From NCBI GenBank assembly GCA_016165875.1, contig JABBOT010000010.1, positions 8,587,875 through 8,651,874 of the forward strand: a stretch of DNA of 64,000 bases. The letters are read 5' to 3'. Positions 62,201 to 64,000 of this stretch are shown one piece after another. Made by a program: the position numbers and the translations under genes. The notes under the pieces are model-generated. The model did not search any database. It was not told the DNA's origin and was given only the letters and a program-made list of their open reading frames with translations. Every line of letters starts with the position of its first letter. Position 1 is the stretch's first letter. The DNA is from Acanthopleura granulata. Lineage: Eukaryota > Mollusca > Polyplacophora > Chitonida > Chitonidae.

Positions 62201-62460
62201 CATGACACGTTACATGAAGTTAAGAAACATGTTGCTCAGCCTGCATGTATCCCATGGACCCCGAGCTGCGCTTCGCCAATTGAACACACGGGATACTCCT
62301 GAATAACGGCTCGAACACCACCGACGGTCACCAGGACATCCTGGCTACAATCATACAGGTATGTGCCGAAAATTTTTCAGACATTATTTGTATGTTAGTA
62401 CAAAGAGAACCTGACTGCATTATTTCATTACATACGCATTTTACTGTCCATTTCAGGAGT

Positions 62461-63703
62461 ATGGCACTGCTCCAGACCATCGTAGTCGTTATTCTTTTGG
62501 CCGTAAGTATAACTATTTCTGAAATACTAAACACTCTAGTCAAGTGCGAGATGTTACTGGGAGAAGGCAGGACATTTGCGGAGTGATTCAAGTTTACATC
62601 AGACCTTATTCTGAGTTTCAACTGGATTTATTAAAACAGAAATCAGGATAAGGCCAGTCAAGGGAAAATACTCGTGAAGTCCTGGTATGACGTTGTAATC
62701 CAGTCAACACCGTTGTCCTTGATATCAACCTAAGACTGTATACAAGTTTCTCTTGCCCACGGGTAAGCGCGACATATCTACACACTGTCACAGCTGGTTG
62801 GGGAAATCACCTGCATCTTTACTTTCCGGGCACAGATATGGCCTATACTGCAGATATCTTTTTGTACAGCTATGGGGAATTGCAGCATATTTGCTTCATC
62901 AAACAGGAGTGAAACTAAGGTACTTCACACACATATGGTGTTCTTTGGTGATATCATACTGTATAACTACTATAGTGCAAAAATATGAATGCCTAGAAAT
63001 TTCAGCGAAGTAATATGCTTTTCTATTGCAGGACGATGCGTTTTCCTTTATCAACAACAACCGATCAGAATACATAATTGACGGTCAGTAAATTCAATAA
63101 TTGAAATAGTTAAATATTGAATTTTCCCCCGGAAAAAATCACCCCAACTGAATCACTGGAGTTTGTGATTTATAGCAGATCCCAAAAAATCATATTTACC
63201 AAAATGTGTTCAGTATGATAAATGTTGCCCTCGGAAAAATTCAGCCAAAGTTACTCTCGTTTCCAGTCACTAACAGATCGTCTCGTCTCCACTAAATTTA
63301 TATAACCGCAAGTTAGCTTTTAGTGCGAATTTATTCTCCATAATTCATGCATCTGTGCATTATTGCTCTTCAGACACAAGTTGACCTTTTTTATGTCTAA
63401 TTTTATGACGACTATGTGTATTGTTTGTACCAAAACAAACGCAAAGTTACTGTTAAACGCTAACCCGTGAAGATTGATGGTTTTATGAAAGAAAGAATTT
63501 TGTTTGCAGTGACGCCAGCGTGCCCCGCCTACCCTTACGGCCCTGGGGCAACGTTCAAGCTGTTGGCCGACGTGCCAGCGTACGCCACGGCCACTTGTAA
63601 GGGCAACTACAAATACGACTTCCGACCAATCGGTGATGGCATCACTTCTACACTTATGGTTGGCTTCGACGAAAGAATGGCTCACAGACAGTGTGTTTTC
63701 AAG
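62461..63703 (+). CDS. Unrecognised secreted protein, 5' exons (partial)
   Basis: Three exons join in phase: 62461-62502, 63032-63083 and 63510-63703. A probable non-coding first exon ends at 62358 (CATACAG before GTATGTG), with acceptor TTTCAG at 62451-62456. The product starts MALLQTIVVVILLADDAFS, a clear signal peptide, then INNNRSEYIIDVTPACPAYP, YGPGATFKLLADVPAYATAT, CKGNYKYDFRPIGDGITSTL and MVGFDERMAHRQCVFK. The mature part is rich in Tyr, Ala and Gly with three Cys so far. The gene continues off the right edge after the donor at 63704. I recognise no domain. A secreted structural or defence protein is possible but unproven. The phase-consistent exons and signal peptide make a real gene likely. 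Confidence 0.75.
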
Positions 63704-64000
63704 GTGATTCTTTCTGTGCGGTCGGTTTTTAGAAAAGATGGAGTCCTCTTAAAAGGACATGGTCGCCCAAATAGTGGGTATTTTTGTGTTATTACGGTAT
63801 GACATGGGTACCCCGGTATTAGGTATATTTCTCAAGAAGTAAAAGTTACGAGTTTTCCGTTAATCCCACCACCAGCATTGTACATAAAGTGAATGTTTAA
63901 AAATAACAACAAAAAAAATGAAAACTAAAAAGTTTGCTAGAATATTTAAATGAGGGTCTGTGAATTCAGTGGAAATGGGGCATGTGTACAGCGCTCGGTA

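Overview
The window is nuclear DNA of an animal, most likely a mollusc. Genes are split into short exons with GT-AG introns, the encoded proteins are animal families, and a tRNA-derived SINE with a 3' tail resembling repeats I remember from mollusc genomes occurs about seven times. The species cannot be fixed from sequence alone. Coding exons cover only about 8 to 9 kb of the 64 kb. The rest is introns, transposon remnants and an unusually heavy load of tandem repeats.

Layout. (1) 337-5107, + strand: the last four exons of a gene with a PAN/apple-like domain, a Thr-rich linker and a C-type lectin domain. Its 5' end is off the window. (2) 5.1-11.5 kb: no gene recognised; it holds inverted-repeat elements, a decayed non-LTR reverse transcriptase and a degenerate minisatellite. 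(3) 12132-37700, - strand: a complete WDR81 gene, reconstructed here as 27 exons with every phase consistent, 2037 codons plus stop. (4) About 1.6 kb of head-to-head intergenic DNA. (5) 39258-57898, + strand: a complete fumarate hydratase (FH) gene, 9 exons, 517 codons plus stop. Its intron 1 carries a DDE transposase pseudogene and a 56-bp minisatellite; its intron 8 is about 10.9 kb, of which about 9.6 kb is one 97-bp tandem array. (6) 57.9-62.2 kb: SINEs and non-coding sequence. (7) 62461 onward, + strand: the first exons of an unrecognised secreted-protein gene that runs off the right edge.

Main observation. Seven tandem arrays in three unrelated genes have repeat units that straddle the edge of a coding exon, so each copy carries part of an exon plus the adjoining splice site or stop codon. 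Four are on splice donors (lectin exon 2, WDR81 exons 4 and 16, FH exon 8), two on splice acceptors (WDR81 exons 11 and 24) and one on the WDR81 stop codon. The FH array is the extreme case: about 98 copies, most with a perfect U1-complementary donor, and most also with an acceptor-like and branchpoint-like sequence bounding a 30-nt, frame-preserving micro-exon copied from the fumarase active-site signature. I know of no described system of exon-edge-nucleated minisatellites on this scale. Cause and consequence are inference; the structure itself is visible in the sequence.
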